Assembly (NCBI GenBank): GCA_963822175.1
Contig: CAWGGJ010000011.1
Coordinates: 124,001-188,000 of the forward strand
Length of the DNA stretch: 64,000 nucleotides
Source: FEB-25 sp963822175
GTDB lineage: Bacteria; Chloroflexota; Anaerolineae; Anaerolineales; UBA4823
Reading direction: 5' to 3'
Positions 16,518-25,306 of this stretch are shown here, in pieces. How positions within the stretch are numbered: position 1 is the first letter of the stretch; the number at the start of each line of letters is the position of its first letter. The notes beneath the pieces are model-generated. The model saw nothing but the letters and a program-made list of their open reading frames with translations. It made no database searches and was not told the origin of the DNA. A program made the position numbers and the translations under genes.

Positions 16518-17483
16518 ATGGGTACCTGGCAGATTCCTCCCGAGAGCGGGCACATGGAACGCCCGAGTGGTGTGTACTACCAAACAATGAACATGACTGA
16601 GATCAATGCGCGGTTAAAAAAGAATGACCTGATCATCATTCCAGTCGGCAGTACAGAATGTCATGGGGCTGCTCAACCACTTGGCGAAGATACTTTTTTG
16701 GTCTCCCGTATGGCTGAGCAGGTGGCACTTAGCACTGGCTGCACAGTTGCAGAACCGGTTTGGTATGGATCGCATCCCTATAATCACCTTGGCATGCCCG
16801 GCACCGTCGTCATTCCGGAAGATGCCTTCCTGGCTAATCTACGGGGTATCATCGCAGGTTTATGGAATACTGGTTTCCGCAAGCAGATCTTTCTCAACGG
16901 TCACGGTCAGGAAGAAGTTATCCCACTGGCTTTACACCAATTTGCCAAGAAATACCAGGTGCCATGCATCCTGATCTCGCTCCACTGGCCAACGGTAATC
17001 CATGATTTTCTCAAGGATAAAGCCCACGGAGGTCCATTCGAGACGCCTTTTCAGCACGCATGCGAAGTTGAAGCCTCCTATTCCCTGGCTCTTTTTCCTG
17101 AATTCATGCATATGGATCTGGCAGTGGATACCAAGCCAGAAGGATTTCTACCTCCTGGCTATGTGGATAAAGGCGGTGAAGTGTACCATGCGCCAATCAA
17201 GGGACATGAACATGTTGGCTTAGGCGGAACTGAGGTACAGGTCTATCCCGAAGGCGTTATTGGCCGTCCGACTCTAGCCGATGCTGAGAAAGCCAAGCCC
17301 GGCCTGGAAGCTCTGATGGATTTTATGGTCAGGCTAATCAACGATATTTTGACACGTTTCCCGGCTGGTGTGCTTCCCCCAACGGAAAAAGTAACCCAGC
17401 GGGACCAAGAAGAAATAGAAGCATTGCTTAAAGGACCTTTAAATGGTGGTAAGCATATCTATACCGTCGCTTATCCCCCATAA
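16518..17483 (+). CDS. Creatininase-family amidohydrolase
   Basis: The 321-aa protein matches the creatininase superfamily, metal-dependent hydrolases of cyclic or linear amides (creatininase, mycofactocin-maturation MftE, riboflavin-pathway ArfB). The metal-site motifs are visible as IIPVGSTECHGAAQPLGEDT and later the glutamate-containing HACEVEASYSLALFP. ILFLNGHG-type residues (IFLNGHGQEE) form the middle motif. AGAGG precedes the ATG at 16518. Neighbours (cupin, TIM barrel, AOR) point to a catabolic role for an amide or lactam rather than to a peptide-maturation pathway, since no precursor peptide or radical SAM gene is present. Confidence 0.88.
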   Translation: MGTWQIPPESGHMERPSGVYYQTMNMTEINARLKKNDLIIIPVGSTECHGAAQPLGEDTFLVSRMAEQVALSTGCTVAEPVWYGSHPYNHLGMPGTVVIPEDAFLANLRGIIAGLWNTGFRKQIFLNGHGQEEVIPLALHQFAKKYQVPCILISLHWPTVIHDFLKDKAHGGPFETPFQHACEVEASYSLALFPEFMHMDLAVDTKPEGFLPPGYVDKGGEVYHAPIKGHEHVGLGGTEVQVYPEGVIGRPTLADAEKAKPGLEALMDFMVRLINDILTRFPAGVLPPTEKVTQRDQEEIEALLKGPLNGGKHIYTVAYPP

Positions 17484-17591
17484 ACAATATTCACTCATTC
17501 TGCCATCCAACCTCTGCACCCGGAGTTGATTGGCATCGAATTATCAAGTTTGTTGACTGCACGTTATTAACTTTTATTGTGAGGACAAGGC

Positions 17592-19304
17592 ATGAAACTG
17601 CTTCGTGTAGATATGAATCAGTCTCGAGTATGGTGGGAACCAGTTCCCCCATTGTATGAACGCCTCGGGGGCCGCGCACTTATCGCCAGATTGCTGCTTG
17701 AAGAAATACCCCCGGCATGTGAAGCATTGGGACCCCTAAATAAATTGGTCTTCGCTCCAGGTTTGCTCGGGGGATGTGGGGTGACTACTGCCGGGCGTTT
17801 GTCTGTCGGTGGAAAGAGCCCGCTCACCAGAGGAGTGAAGGAGGCAAACGCAGGGGGAACCGCTGGTGACACCCTGGGTAAGTTGGGAATTAAGGCAGTA
17901 GTTGTTGAAGGTAAGTCACCAAAGAACCAATGGTCTATTCTACATATTCATTCCGATTCAGCAGAATTATTACCTGCAGGTGATGCACAAGGTCTAGGCA
18001 CTTACGCTACCTCTGATTTGCTCCAGGACCGATACGGAACAGGCAGTACTGTGATTTCCATCGGTCAGGCGGGAGAAATGTGCATGGGGGGTGCAGGTAT
18101 TTGCGTGACTGGAGAGGGTGGACAGCGCAGCAATCATGCAGCTCGTGGAGGCTTGGGTGCCGTGATGGGCAGCAAAGGCTTAAAAGCCATTGTGATTGAT
18201 AAACCGGTAGGAAAGACAGTCCCATTGGCTGATGCTAACCTCTTACGGACCGCAGCTCGAACATTCGCTCAAAAAATCATCAATGATCCGAAGCTGGGAA
18301 CCAAAGGCTCGCAACATTTGTATGGTACTTCCTCGATCGTGGCAGCCGTAAATGAAATGGGTTCTCTTCCTACACGAAATTTCAGCAACGGAAATTTCGA
18401 AGGTTCTGAGACACTGCGCGGTGAATATTTACGGGAAGTTACCCTTTCCCGGGGTGGAGAGGCTGGCACTCGCTGTATGCCCGGTTGTGTCATCGCCTGT
18501 CGCAATGTATATGTGGATGCCAACAGCAATCCAATCGTTGGCACACTTCAATTCGAAACCATCGCCCTGCTGGGTTCTAACCTGGGTCTCGGTAATCTTG
18601 ATGAAGTGGCCCAATTAAACCGGATGTGTAATGACTTTGGTCTTGACACAATTGAGACAGGCGCAGCTTTGGGGGTAGCTCTGGAAGCTGGCCTGGGTAA
18701 ATTTGGTGATTTTGAATTGATCAGGAAATTATTAGCCCAAGTTGGTGATGGAGGTGTATTGGGACGAATGATCGGCAACGGAGCGGTAGTGACCGGGCGT
18801 GTATTGGGTATCCAGCGGGTTCCAGCAGCAGTAGGTCAGGGGATGCCAGGTTATGACCCTCGCAGTCTCAAAGGGAACGGCGTCACCTATGCCACCTCAC
18901 CCCAAGGTGCAGATCACACTGCCGGGAATGCCTTTGGGGCGCGGAAAGAAGTTAATCCACTGGGTGTCCAGGGTCAAAAAGAACTTTCACTCAAATTACA
19001 GATCATCGCTGCCATGTTAGATAGCACTGGACTGTGCCTGTTTGCACGGCCTCCGATTATCGCCAACCCGCAGCTGATGGTGGATATGCTCAATGGATGT
19101 TACGGATGGGGTTGGACGACTGAAGATTATGACCGCGCCAACCGTGATGTCTTGCGCACTGAGCTGGAGTTTAACCGTCGGGCTGGTCTCACCGCAGCAG
19201 ACTATCGTATCCCTGAATTTATGTGCCATGAGCCGTTACCACCGCACAACACAACTTTCGATGTGCCGGATTCTGATTTGGATTCTGTATTTGATACCTT
19301 GTAG
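17592..19304 (+). CDS. Aldehyde:ferredoxin oxidoreductase (tungsten/molybdenum AOR family)
   Basis: This 570-aa cytoplasmic enzyme belongs to the AOR family, which holds a bis-pterin tungsten or molybdenum centre and one [4Fe-4S] cluster and interconverts aldehydes and acids with ferredoxin. The N-terminal domain shows GGRALIARLLLEEIPP and SVGGKSPLTRGVKEANAGG. Cluster ligands are probably Cys295, Cys299 and Cys303 (CMPGCVIAC; one residue longer between the first two than the CxxC of the type enzyme, as seen in some subfamilies) and Cys482 in DSTGLCLF. A MoaD-like gene follows eight bases later, as in many AOR operons. The chain is a little shorter than the usual 600-620 aa. Confidence 0.9.
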   Translation: MKLLRVDMNQSRVWWEPVPPLYERLGGRALIARLLLEEIPPACEALGPLNKLVFAPGLLGGCGVTTAGRLSVGGKSPLTRGVKEANAGGTAGDTLGKLGIKAVVVEGKSPKNQWSILHIHSDSAELLPAGDAQGLGTYATSDLLQDRYGTGSTVISIGQAGEMCMGGAGICVTGEGGQRSNHAARGGLGAVMGSKGLKAIVIDKPVGKTVPLADANLLRTAARTFAQKIINDPKLGTKGSQHLYGTSSIVAAVNEMGSLPTRNFSNGNFEGSETLRGEYLREVTLSRGGEAGTRCMPGCVIACRNVYVDANSNPIVGTLQFETIALLGSNLGLGNLDEVAQLNRMCNDFGLDTIETGAALGVALEAGLGKFGDFELIRKLLAQVGDGGVLGRMIGNGAVVTGRVLGIQRVPAAVGQGMPGYDPRSLKGNGVTYATSPQGADHTAGNAFGARKEVNPLGVQGQKELSLKLQIIAAMLDSTGLCLFARPPIIANPQLMVDMLNGCYGWGWTTEDYDRANRDVLRTELEFNRRAGLTAADYRIPEFMCHEPLPPHNTTFDVPDSDLDSVFDTL

Positions 19305-19311
19305 GTGACTG

Positions 19312-19536
19312 GTGAAAATATCTATTGAGCTCTTTGGTCAGTTATCTTCTCCTTCTCCTCGGCGGCAAATCCTGGACCTGGCTCCTACGGCTACGGTCCA
19401 GGACGCTGCTGACCTTCTAGGATTAAATCCAGAAGAAATAGGGATGATTACCATTGATGGCATCCAGAGTGAGTTGCAAGACTCCCTGCCCCCTGAATGC
19501 CGCTTATGTTTCTTTCCATATCTTTCTGGTGGATAA
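19312..19536 (+). CDS. MoaD/ThiS-like ubiquitin-fold sulfur carrier
   Basis: This 74-aa protein starts at GTG 19312 (AGGTGA upstream) and ends in LSGG, the C-terminal diglycine that is adenylated and thiocarboxylated in MoaD and ThiS. The beta-grasp pattern ISIELFGQLSSPSPRRQILD and TVQDAADLLGL fits MoaD-like proteins. It follows the AOR gene directly, and AOR operons often carry a dedicated MoaD homologue to sulfurate tungstopterin. I therefore infer a role in AOR cofactor synthesis. Confidence 0.85.
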   Translation: MKISIELFGQLSSPSPRRQILDLAPTATVQDAADLLGLNPEEIGMITIDGIQSELQDSLPPECRLCFFPYLSGG

Positions 19537-19599
19537 GAATGTTTAAATTGGCTTGGTATATTGGGAAGAACGCACGTTTATATACGACTGAGGAGAGAA

Positions 19600-20328
19600 A
19601 TGCGTATATTAACCGTTGATCAACTAAACAAGGCTTTTGGGGGATTGAAGGCCATCAATAGCCTGGATTTTTATGTCGATGAGGGCGAGATTATCGGACT
19701 GATCGGCCCCAATGGGTCCGGGAAGACGACAACGCTGAATCTGATAACCGGCTTCATAAAACCAGATACCGGGAAGATAATCTTTCGGGGTGATGATATT
19801 GCCGGCTTCCCTCGCTACCGCGTTTGCCAGCAGGGAATTGCACGCACCTTCCAATTGATCAAACCCTTCCTAAATTTTACAGTATTACAGAATGTGATGG
19901 TGGGCAGGGTATACGGTCAAGAGCACAGTAAGAGCATCAAACTGGCTAAAGTGGAGGCGAGAGAAATCCTTGACCGGGTTGGTCTGTTAGCGAAAGAAGA
20001 TGTTTTGGCTAAAGACCTCCGTTTAATGGAACGCAAGAGACTGGAATTAGCCCGAGCCCTGGCAACAAGACCAAGCTTACTTCTCCTGGACGAGCTGATG
20101 GCAGGTTTGAACCATGCAGAAACAGAAGAGGCAATGCAGCTAATCAAGCAGATCAGGGATTTAAATATAACAATCATCGTAATAGAGCACATCGTAAAGG
20201 CGATTTTAGGTCTCTCCGACCGCATTATCGTTTTAAACATGGGGACGAAGATTGCGGAAGCCTCACCGCAAGAGATCGTTCATGATCCCAAAGTCATTGA
20301 AGTGTATTTAGGTAAAACCCATGCTTGA
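19600..20328 (+). CDS. livG: Liv-type ABC transporter ATPase (LivG)
   Basis: The ATPase (242 aa from ATG 19600, preceded by GAGGAGAGAA; an upstream in-frame start at 19561 has no such site) powers a branched-chain-amino-acid-type importer. Walker A is GPNGSGKTTT, and the LivG-type insert RTFQLIKPF is present. The signature region is unusual, KDLRLMERKRLELARAL instead of an LSGGQ-like loop, and Walker B ends DELMAGLN rather than DEPMAGLN; similar variants occur in some LivG proteins. The last eight bases overlap livF. It follows AOR/MoaD closely and probably imports the compound they process. Confidence 0.9.
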   Translation: MRILTVDQLNKAFGGLKAINSLDFYVDEGEIIGLIGPNGSGKTTTLNLITGFIKPDTGKIIFRGDDIAGFPRYRVCQQGIARTFQLIKPFLNFTVLQNVMVGRVYGQEHSKSIKLAKVEAREILDRVGLLAKEDVLAKDLRLMERKRLELARALATRPSLLLLDELMAGLNHAETEEAMQLIKQIRDLNITIIVIEHIVKAILGLSDRIIVLNMGTKIAEASPQEIVHDPKVIEVYLGKTHA

Positions 20329-21022
20329 GCTAGTAGATATAAACGCATTCTATGGAGATCTCCAAGCCTTATGGGGAATCTCAATGCAGGTAAATGAGGG
20401 CGAGCTGGTAGCGCTCATTGGCCCAAATGGAGCCGGGAAAACAACCACCTTGAGAATCATCAGTGGGTTAATAAAACCTGCCTCAGGGACTGTCTCCTTC
20501 AATGGGCAAAACTTGATCAGGGAATCTGTGCACAAGATTGTGGGGATGGGCATATCCCAGGTACCTGAGAGTGGCAGGATATTTACAGGAATGAGTGTTC
20601 TAGAAAATCTTGAGCTAGGCGGGTTCAACCCTGAGGCAAGGAAGATTAAAGAGAGTAGCTTGAGCCGGGTATATAAAATCTTCCCACGCCTTGAGGAAAG
20701 GCAAAGCCAGCAGGCTGAAACTCTGAGCGGTGGCGAGCGGCAAATGTTGGCCATCGGCCGGGCATTGATGTCAAAACCAAAACTATTGTTGCTTGATGAA
20801 CCCTCGTTTGGCCTGGCGCCTATCATGGTGCAACAGATGTTTGAGATGATTGAAGAGATCAACAAACAAGGTGTGACGGTTCTGTTGGTTGAGCAGAATG
20901 TTCGTGCAGCCATGGAATTGGCGCAAAGGGCTTATGTGATCGAGAATGGTCGGATTGTAGGGGAGGGTAAGGGCGATGCCCTCTTATCGTTTGAGTCGAT
21001 ACGTAGCGCATACCTAGCATAG
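20321..21022 (+). CDS. livF: Liv-type ABC transporter ATPase (LivF)
   Basis: This 233-aa ATPase is the second nucleotide-binding subunit of the Liv importer. It shows Walker A GPNGAGKTTTL near residue 37, the LivF-type QVPESGRIFTGMSVLENLELGG, signature LSGGERQMLAIGRAL, Walker B LLLLDEPSFGLAP and the switch histidine region replaced by VEQNVRAA, as is normal for LivF. It overlaps livG by eight bases and precedes livH by 13 bases. Confidence 0.93.
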   Translation: MLELVDINAFYGDLQALWGISMQVNEGELVALIGPNGAGKTTTLRIISGLIKPASGTVSFNGQNLIRESVHKIVGMGISQVPESGRIFTGMSVLENLELGGFNPEARKIKESSLSRVYKIFPRLEERQSQQAETLSGGERQMLAIGRALMSKPKLLLLDEPSFGLAPIMVQQMFEMIEEINKQGVTVLLVEQNVRAAMELAQRAYVIENGRIVGEGKGDALLSFESIRSAYLA

Positions 21023-21035
21023 AAAGGATATTTTG

Positions 21036-21917
21036 ATGGCTGAAGCTGTAGCGCAAAATCTGGTTTTCGGAGTTCTGTTAGGCGCTTTGTACGGATTGGC
21101 CGCGGTGGGCATCTCCATGGTATTCGGAGTCACAAAAATCCTTAATGTCGCCCATGGTGAGCTTTTGATGTTTGGTGGATACGCAACCTTTTGGCTTTTT
21201 GATCTTTTTAACCTTGATCCTTTTCTGTCGATCCCCATAACCATAATCTTCCTTATTTTGATTGGAGCAGTTCTGTATCAGCTGCTCTTTGTTCGCGTGG
21301 TTAAATTACCGGAAGATGAAAAGATCAAGAATTCCATGCTTATCGGGTTTGGCCTGACTTTAGTTTTACAGAACATCGCATTGCTTCTTTGGACAGCAGA
21401 TGATCGAGGTATTACCACTTCCTATTTTGGTCAAGCTTTCACCCTGTGGGGGGTGCGCTTCCCTTACGTGCGCGTTGCGGGACTGGTCATCTCCCTGGTA
21501 TGTCTGTTTGCCCTGCAGCAATTCCTGCGCAGGACCTATACCGGGAAAGCCATCCGAGCTACAGTAGTGGATTGGGAAGCAGCTTCGTTAGTGGGAATTG
21601 ACGTGCACAAAGTATATCGGTTTTCCTTTTTATTGGGAACTGCATTGGCCGGAGTAGCGGGGTGTCTGGTACTCGTATGCTTTTCGGTTGAACCAGCTAT
21701 GGGTATGCATTGGACCCTCAAGTCACTGATCGTAATGGTTCTGGGAGGCATGGGAAATTTCATGGGCACCTTTGTCGCAGGCATCCTCCTGGGTGTGACT
21801 GAATCAGCCACTGCCTATTTCATCAGCGGTAATTATCGACAGGTGGTTGGCCTGATCCTTTTTCTGATAATTATGATCTTCAGACCACAGGGATTGTTTG
21901 GGAAAAAAGAGAGGTAA
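21036..21917 (+). CDS. livH: Liv-type ABC permease (LivH)
   Basis: This is the LivH membrane subunit of about 293 aa, with roughly eight hydrophobic segments. Family features are GALYGLAAVGISMVFGVTKI near the N-terminus (NVAHGELLMFGGY follows), the cytoplasmic EAA-like loop around RATVVDWEAASLVGID, and the C-terminal LGGMGNFMGTFVAGILLG with RPQGLFGKKER. ATG 21036 is preferred over a TTG directly before it, with AAAGGA upstream. It forms the channel with LivM, whose gene starts four bases downstream. Confidence 0.92.
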   Translation: MAEAVAQNLVFGVLLGALYGLAAVGISMVFGVTKILNVAHGELLMFGGYATFWLFDLFNLDPFLSIPITIIFLILIGAVLYQLLFVRVVKLPEDEKIKNSMLIGFGLTLVLQNIALLLWTADDRGITTSYFGQAFTLWGVRFPYVRVAGLVISLVCLFALQQFLRRTYTGKAIRATVVDWEAASLVGIDVHKVYRFSFLLGTALAGVAGCLVLVCFSVEPAMGMHWTLKSLIVMVLGGMGNFMGTFVAGILLGVTESATAYFISGNYRQVVGLILFLIIMIFRPQGLFGKKER

Positions 21918-21920
21918 TCC

Positions 21921-22874
21921 ATGAGAAGTGTACAAATCCTTTTCATCATCCTTCTCTTCATCATCCTGGCCTGTATACCGATGGTGATTGAAAAAGCCAG
22001 CACCATAAATCTCCTCATTTTAATCTTCCTGTACATTACGCTGGCATCCAGTTGGAATATGCTGGGAGGTTACACCGGGCAGATCAGTCTCGGTCATGCC
22101 GCCTTTTTTGGGCTGGGTTCCCTTGCAACTCGCCAGCTTTGGGTAAACGGTTTCCCCATCCTTCCCAGCATCCTGGCAGGAGGGCTCCTGGCAGTGGTGT
22201 TTGCTTTGATAATTGGGGCGCCAACTTTCAGGCTTAAAGGTGTGTACTTTTCCATTGGAACCCTGGCACTTGCACAGATTCTTAGTATTACGGTTGGTAA
22301 TGTATTTCCTACTATTGCTGCTCTTCCAGTTGAAGAACTCAGTGCCTATCAACTTGCACCTCGTTATTATCTCTTCATGGGTTTGGCAGTTATTGTTGTC
22401 GGAGCTGCATACTTTCTCGTCAATTCTAAATTGGGTCTTGGTATGATGGCTGTGCGTGAAGAAGAAGATGCCGCGGAGTCACTAGGGATCAGCGCATTGA
22501 GGCATAAACTCATCGCCCTGGGAATCAGTGCTTTCTTTACTGGCCTGGCTGGTGGAGCGTTTGCTTACTATCACGTTAGTTACTATTATCAATTCCCCTT
22601 TACCCCGGTATGGAGTCTGGATATGTTGACCATGGTATTTATCGGTGGTACAGGCACCGTTCTTGGTCCCATCATCGGAGCTGTATTTTTCGTGGGGATG
22701 AAGGAATTCCTGATCCGAAACGTAGGAGAATATCATTTATTAATTTTTGGCGTACTGTTCATCCTCGTAGTGCTGTTCCTGCCAGGCGGAATTATTTCTA
22801 TTTGGGATAGGGTCCGAACGGCGCGTAAACGCCGTGCAAAGCAAAAAGGGAATCAACCTGCTTTAATCACCTAG
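21921..22874 (+). CDS. livM: Liv-type ABC permease (LivM)
   Basis: This 317-aa subunit pairs with LivH. Characteristic segments are LASSWNMLGGYTGQISLGHA near residues 40-60, the cytoplasmic loop MMAVREEEDAAESLGIS, and FIGGTGTVLGPIIGAVFFVG. The C-terminus is very basic (RTARKRRAKQKG). It closes the GFHM set; the associated binding protein is the unusual fusion at 23001, 126 bases downstream. No separate LivJ/LivK gene exists nearby. Confidence 0.92.
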   Translation: MRSVQILFIILLFIILACIPMVIEKASTINLLILIFLYITLASSWNMLGGYTGQISLGHAAFFGLGSLATRQLWVNGFPILPSILAGGLLAVVFALIIGAPTFRLKGVYFSIGTLALAQILSITVGNVFPTIAALPVEELSAYQLAPRYYLFMGLAVIVVGAAYFLVNSKLGLGMMAVREEEDAAESLGISALRHKLIALGISAFFTGLAGGAFAYYHVSYYYQFPFTPVWSLDMLTMVFIGGTGTVLGPIIGAVFFVGMKEFLIRNVGEYHLLIFGVLFILVVLFLPGGIISIWDRVRTARKRRAKQKGNQPALIT

Positions 22875-22908
22875 ATTAACCTGATGGATTCCTGACGCTC
22901 TATCCCAT

Positions 22909-22917
22909 GAAAGGAGG
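22909..22917 (+). promoter_or_regulatory. Far-upstream SD-like element, STAB-SD-like
   Basis: GAAAGGAGG lies about 85 bases before the binding-protein start at 23001, which has its own Shine-Dalgarno at 22989-22993. The nonamer matches the STAB-SD mRNA-stabilising element of the Bacillus thuringiensis cry3A leader. Comparable elements precede the other three binding-protein genes. A 27-codon frame from TTG 22921 that ends over the 23001 ATG is possible but has poor spacing. Confidence 0.4.
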
Positions 22918-23000
22918 ATTTTGATTGACTTGATTTTGACCAATAAAGTTCACAACCTATCTTATTCAGATTCAGATATCACAAATATGGAGGAAGAAAC

Positions 23001-25172
23001 ATGAAAATCAAGATATTAGGTATGATCGCCCTCGTGTTGTTCCTAAGTCTGCTGATTGTTGGGTGTAAAGCTGATACAGCCACTCTAGAACCGACGGTAG
23101 CGCCCACAACAGTCCCAGAAGTACCTGCAGCAGGCTCAATTGAAGGCAAGAAAGTATGCTACCTCATTCCCGAATCTGGTAATGCCTTCCTTTCCGGTCT
23201 TACTGAAGGCGTCAAGGAAAAATTCGCAGCCGATGGCGTAGAGGTTATGATTTACGGCGCTGAAGGCAATGCGACAACACAGTACAACCAGATCGAGAAT
23301 TGTATCTCTCAAGGCGTTTCCGGTATGGTTGTCATGGCAGCGATTGAGCCTGAAGGTGTGGCGGCTGCTGTTGAAGAAGCCAAAGCAGCGGGTATCAAGG
23401 TCATGGGTGTGCCTGTTGATAAGCAAGGGCCTTATGATGCCATCATGCACACCGATCAGTATGAAATCGGTACAACCATGGCCTCTATGGCCTGTGATTG
23501 GATCGACGCAACCTATCCAGATGCCGCAGACGACAGCGTTGAAGTTGCAGTGATTGGCACCAAAGGTACTGAAAATATCAAGCTGCGCAGTGAAGGCATG
23601 GAAACCATCGACGCCTGTGCCAAGGCCAAACTGGTGCAATTCGTTGATGTCCCTGAAGCAACAATTTCAGAAGCCGTAAGCGCAACTGAGAACATATTTA
23701 CAGCCAATCCTAATGTAAAAGTAGTCCTGGTTGTGGGAGATTCTGGCGCCCAGGGTGTTGCCGAGGCCATGGCAGCGTATGCACCGGATAATCTGGATGA
23801 ATACGCGGTGTTCTCCGGTGATGTTAGCCCAGATACACAGGCACTACTCCCGAAATGTGAGGCTGGTGCCTATCGTGGTGCTGTCGGAATCGGTGGTGGT
23901 CTTGATGATCTGATCCAGAGCACCTATTCGATCATGAAGGGGATGATCAGTGGTGGAGAATACCCTGCTGAGACCCTTGACCCATTGACCACGTTTAGAT
24001 GCGAACCAACCCCAGTGGCGGCTAAACCCCCAGCGCCTGAATTCATCGAAATAGGCGGTTCAATCCCATTGACTGGAGCCTTTGGCTCACTTGGCAATAT
24101 GGTGCTGCCTGGTTACGAAATCGCGGTTGCGGATATCAACGCTGCGGGAGGTGTATATGTCGAAGAGTATGGAGTTAAAATCCCACTGCGGATGACCTAT
24201 TACGATGATGAATCCGATCCAACCAAGGCGGTCAGCAATCTTGAAACCCTCTTTTCTGAACAGAATGTAACGGCCTATCTGGGTGGTGCTGGCAGTTCTA
24301 TGCATGCTGCTGCATCCGCCGTTGCTGAAAAGAACCAGGTCCCCTATTGCGGTATCGCCTTCGCCCTCTACAAGATCCACCAGCAGGGCTACAAGTATCT
24401 GTTCTCACCGTTCCCGAAATCTCCACAACAAGCGAGGGATACCTTTGAAATTCTTAACGCGGCCATCCCGGAAGGTGAACGGCCCACAAAGGTAGCGATT
24501 TTCTCCTATAGCGATGACTGGGGTAAAGAACTCGGTGGCCTTTGGCAAGAGCTTGCCCCTGAATATGGCTATGAAGTCGTTTTATATGAGGAGAGACCAG
24601 TAGCGCCTGATAATGATTGGTCTGACGCGATACTCAAGGCCAAGGCTGCAGGGGCAGAAACGCTTCTGACCTTGCCGATTTTCCCAGACGGTAGTGGGAT
24701 GTTTAAGACAATGGCCGAACTTGGCTGGACTCCAAAATTTGCTGTGGTGATCAGAGCACCGGAAGGAGTCAATTGGGGCGAATCCATGGGAACGATCGGC
24801 GACTATGTCACCATCTTCCCCGGATGGCACCATGGTGTAAACTTCGATGGCGTGGACGAGCTTAATGCAACCTACCAAGCTGAATATGATCGGCCTGCTG
24901 ATCTTTTGACTGGACCGGCTTACGCCTGTGTACAGGTCATTGCTGCTGGTATTGAGAAAGCCGGCACATTGGATCGCCAGGCAGTCCGTGATGCAATTGC
25001 CTCCATCGATACGAGCACAGTAATCGGCCCAGTGACCTTTAACGAGGATGGTACCGGTAATGTGCTGAATCCACTTATTCAATGGCAGAATGGCCAGCTT
25101 GAATTGGTCTGGCCTGAGGATCAAGCCACGGCTGAGTTCCTCTACCCGGCTCCTCCGTTTGAAGAACGATAA
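23001..25172 (+). CDS. Fused substrate-binding lipoprotein: sugar-type plus Liv-type domains
   Basis: The 723-aa lipoprotein has a signal peptide with lipobox LLIVGC (Cys22), then a short T/P/E-rich linker. Residues about 47-335 form a sugar-type (CUT2/RbsB-like) type I periplasmic-binding fold. Residues about 348-715 form a LivJ/LivK-type domain starting IGGSIPLTGAFGSLGNMV. The N-terminal domain is clearly homologous to the stand-alone binding protein at 34247 (shared EGNATTQYNQIENC/DGNANTQATQIENY and TNPNVK-like segments). The frame is continuous with no stop or internal start that would split it. It follows LivM and is the only binding protein for both the Liv transporter upstream and the CUT2 transporter downstream. 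Own SD GGAGG at 22989. Confidence 0.88.
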   Translation: MKIKILGMIALVLFLSLLIVGCKADTATLEPTVAPTTVPEVPAAGSIEGKKVCYLIPESGNAFLSGLTEGVKEKFAADGVEVMIYGAEGNATTQYNQIENCISQGVSGMVVMAAIEPEGVAAAVEEAKAAGIKVMGVPVDKQGPYDAIMHTDQYEIGTTMASMACDWIDATYPDAADDSVEVAVIGTKGTENIKLRSEGMETIDACAKAKLVQFVDVPEATISEAVSATENIFTANPNVKVVLVVGDSGAQGVAEAMAAYAPDNLDEYAVFSGDVSPDTQALLPKCEAGAYRGAVGIGGGLDDLIQSTYSIMKGMISGGEYPAETLDPLTTFRCEPTPVAAKPPAPEFIEIGGSIPLTGAFGSLGNMVLPGYEIAVADINAAGGVYVEEYGVKIPLRMTYYDDESDPTKAVSNLETLFSEQNVTAYLGGAGSSMHAAASAVAEKNQVPYCGIAFALYKIHQQGYKYLFSPFPKSPQQARDTFEILNAAIPEGERPTKVAIFSYSDDWGKELGGLWQELAPEYGYEVVLYEERPVAPDNDWSDAILKAKAAGAETLLTLPIFPDGSGMFKTMAELGWTPKFAVVIRAPEGVNWGESMGTIGDYVTIFPGWHHGVNFDGVDELNATYQAEYDRPADLLTGPAYACVQVIAAGIEKAGTLDRQAVRDAIASIDTSTVIGPVTFNEDGTGNVLNPLIQWQNGQLELVWPEDQATAEFLYPAPPFEER

Positions 25173-25209
25173 GTAGAGGATCCTACCTTAACAAGTAGAT
25201 AACCAGAAT

Positions 25210-25260
25210 CTGGCGATGGCTCGCATCACTGTAAACGAATAGATCATGAGTCATCGCCAG
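25210..25260 (+). terminator. Stem-loop after the fused binding-protein gene
   Basis: CTGGCGATG (25210-25218) pairs with CATCGCCAG (25252-25260), extended by CTC/GAG after one mismatch. No T-run follows, so it is more likely a processing or 3'-protection structure than a full terminator. Similar hairpins follow the other three binding-protein genes. Confidence 0.5.
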
Positions 25261-25306
25261 GTTCACTTGCAGCACCAATTCTAAAGCTACCCATTGGAGG
25301 AGGTGG

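Noticed and set aside
20350..20913. Long minus-strand open frame opposite livF
   Set aside because: It is antisense to a clearly conserved ATPase, has no family resemblance and no ribosome-binding site; it is a shadow of the real gene.
22921..23004. 27-codon leader ORF from TTG overlapping the start of the fused receptor
   Set aside because: The TTG is only three bases from the SD-like element, too close, and the other three binding-protein genes have no comparable frame.
24582..25124. 180-aa minus-strand open frame opposite the fused receptor
   Set aside because: Shadow frame with low-complexity, unconserved sequence; the sense strand encodes a well-conserved Liv-type domain.
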